A DNA stretch of 64,000 nucleotides from Picrophilus oshimae DSM 9789 (lineage in GTDB: Archaea; Thermoplasmatota; Thermoplasmata; Thermoplasmatales; Thermoplasmataceae): NCBI RefSeq assembly GCF_900176435.1, contig NZ_FWYE01000002.1, forward strand, positions 186,001 to 250,000, read 5' to 3'. A program made the translations under genes and the position numbers. Positions 63,738 to 64,000 of this stretch are shown one piece after another (the first letter of the stretch is position 1; the number at the start of each line of letters is the position of its first letter). Under the pieces are notes generated by a model, which made no database searches, was not told the origin of the DNA, and saw nothing but the letters and a program-made list of their open reading frames with translations.

Positions 63738-64000
63738 CAGGAAAGATATCAAGAGAATTTTTTGAAAGCAATATAATAAAAAGGCTTGGTTTTTTAAGAG
63801 ATGAGGTTGTAGTACCGCCTGAAAACGGTGTTGATGTTGGCATTGTAAGGCTTGGGAATGGCTACCTGGCCGTTACAACAGATCCGTTTTACATCGATCC
63901 TGTTTTTGGTTTAAAAAAGGCCGCATGGTTTGGGTTTCATATACTGCTTTCAGATATTTACACATCTGGCATACCAGCCATGTACATGAGCATAGACCTT
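63734..64000 (+). CDS. AIR synthase-like protein (PurM/HypE/ThiL superfamily), cut by the window end
   Basis: Only the first 89 codons are present. A basic N-terminus is followed by D-V-G-I-V-R-L-G-N-G-Y-L-A-V-T-T-D near 34-50 and S-D-I-Y-T-S-G near 74-80, which match the ATP-binding half of AIR synthase-related proteins. Adjacent thiD (ATGA overlap) suggests a thiamine link, as in ThiL-like or related archaeal proteins, but HypE-like proteins cannot be excluded from this fragment. Confidence 0.75.
   Translation, partial: MTGKISREFFESNIIKRLGFLRDEVVVPPENGVDVGIVRLGNGYLAVTTDPFYIDPVFGLKKAAWFGFHILLSDIYTSGIPAMYMSIDL

Noticed and set aside
1-64000. CRISPR arrays, insertion sequences, rRNA genes, replication origin
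   Set aside because: I saw no regularly spaced direct repeats, no transposase-like ORFs with flanking inverted repeats, no rRNA-like segments, and no repeat cluster beside a cdc6-type gene.

Overview
The window comes from a small, AT-rich, gene-dense archaeal chromosome. Archaeal marks are two TFB genes, PCNA, Gar1, a KEOPS Pcc1 subunit, an XPB-Bax1 pair, an archaeal Elp3, a tricorn-interacting aminopeptidase, an S26B-type signal peptidase and a sulfocyanin-linked I+III fused terminal oxidase. Together with the dense use of ATA, AGG and AGA codons these point to the Thermoplasmatales, most likely Picrophilus. Many first genes have a TATA-like box about 25 nt before the start codon and look leaderless. 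Downstream operon genes often carry GGAGGTGA-like Shine-Dalgarno (SD) sequences.

Layout. 1-12 kb: purC, a GHMP kinase, two unknown small or membrane genes, an MFS transporter, a signal peptidase, a DUF929 protein, a class II aldolase, elp3, a DEAD-box helicase, an MFS gene whose 5' end is out of frame, and a GT2 glycosyltransferase. 12-16 kb: guaAA, trmI, and two tfb genes reading away from each other with gar1 before the second, then pcc1. 16.2-21.2 kb: a compact overlapping his operon (G-D-B-H-A-F-IE) preceded by a short His-rich ORF. 21-33 kb: an acetyltransferase, a B12-type radical SAM protein, a DUF47-Pit phosphate transport pair, tandem small membrane paralogues, an SDR, an ABM protein, XPB-Bax1, and an ABC importer of the iron-complex/B12 type. 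33-43 kb: a thioesterase, tRNA-Arg(CCT), PCNA, gdhA, a radical SAM protein, GtrA and GT-C membrane proteins, hemB, a sugar porter and queC. 42-55 kb: aerobic respiration (ctaB, CuA subunit II, sulfocyanin, a small subunit, fused subunit I+III, a ctaA-like gene, a polytopic ferredoxin protein, an unknown polytopic protein and several very small membrane proteins). 55-64 kb: orphan hisC, a tricorn-interacting aminopeptidase, mobA with two moeA genes, thiD, and a truncated AIR-synthase-like gene.

Two regulatory observations stand out. First, a leaderless 47-codon ORF before hisG contains four His codons in a five-codon stretch. It overlaps an inverted repeat whose 3' arm holds a possible hisG start, so it looks like a histidine leader peptide in an archaeon. 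Second, an 18-bp inverted repeat, TGTAGAA-N4-TTCTACA, lies just upstream of the TATA box of four respiratory-region promoters: the oxidase operon, a divergent pair, and an unlisted 50-aa membrane peptide. This suggests a dedicated respiratory regulon. No CRISPR array, insertion sequence or rRNA was seen.
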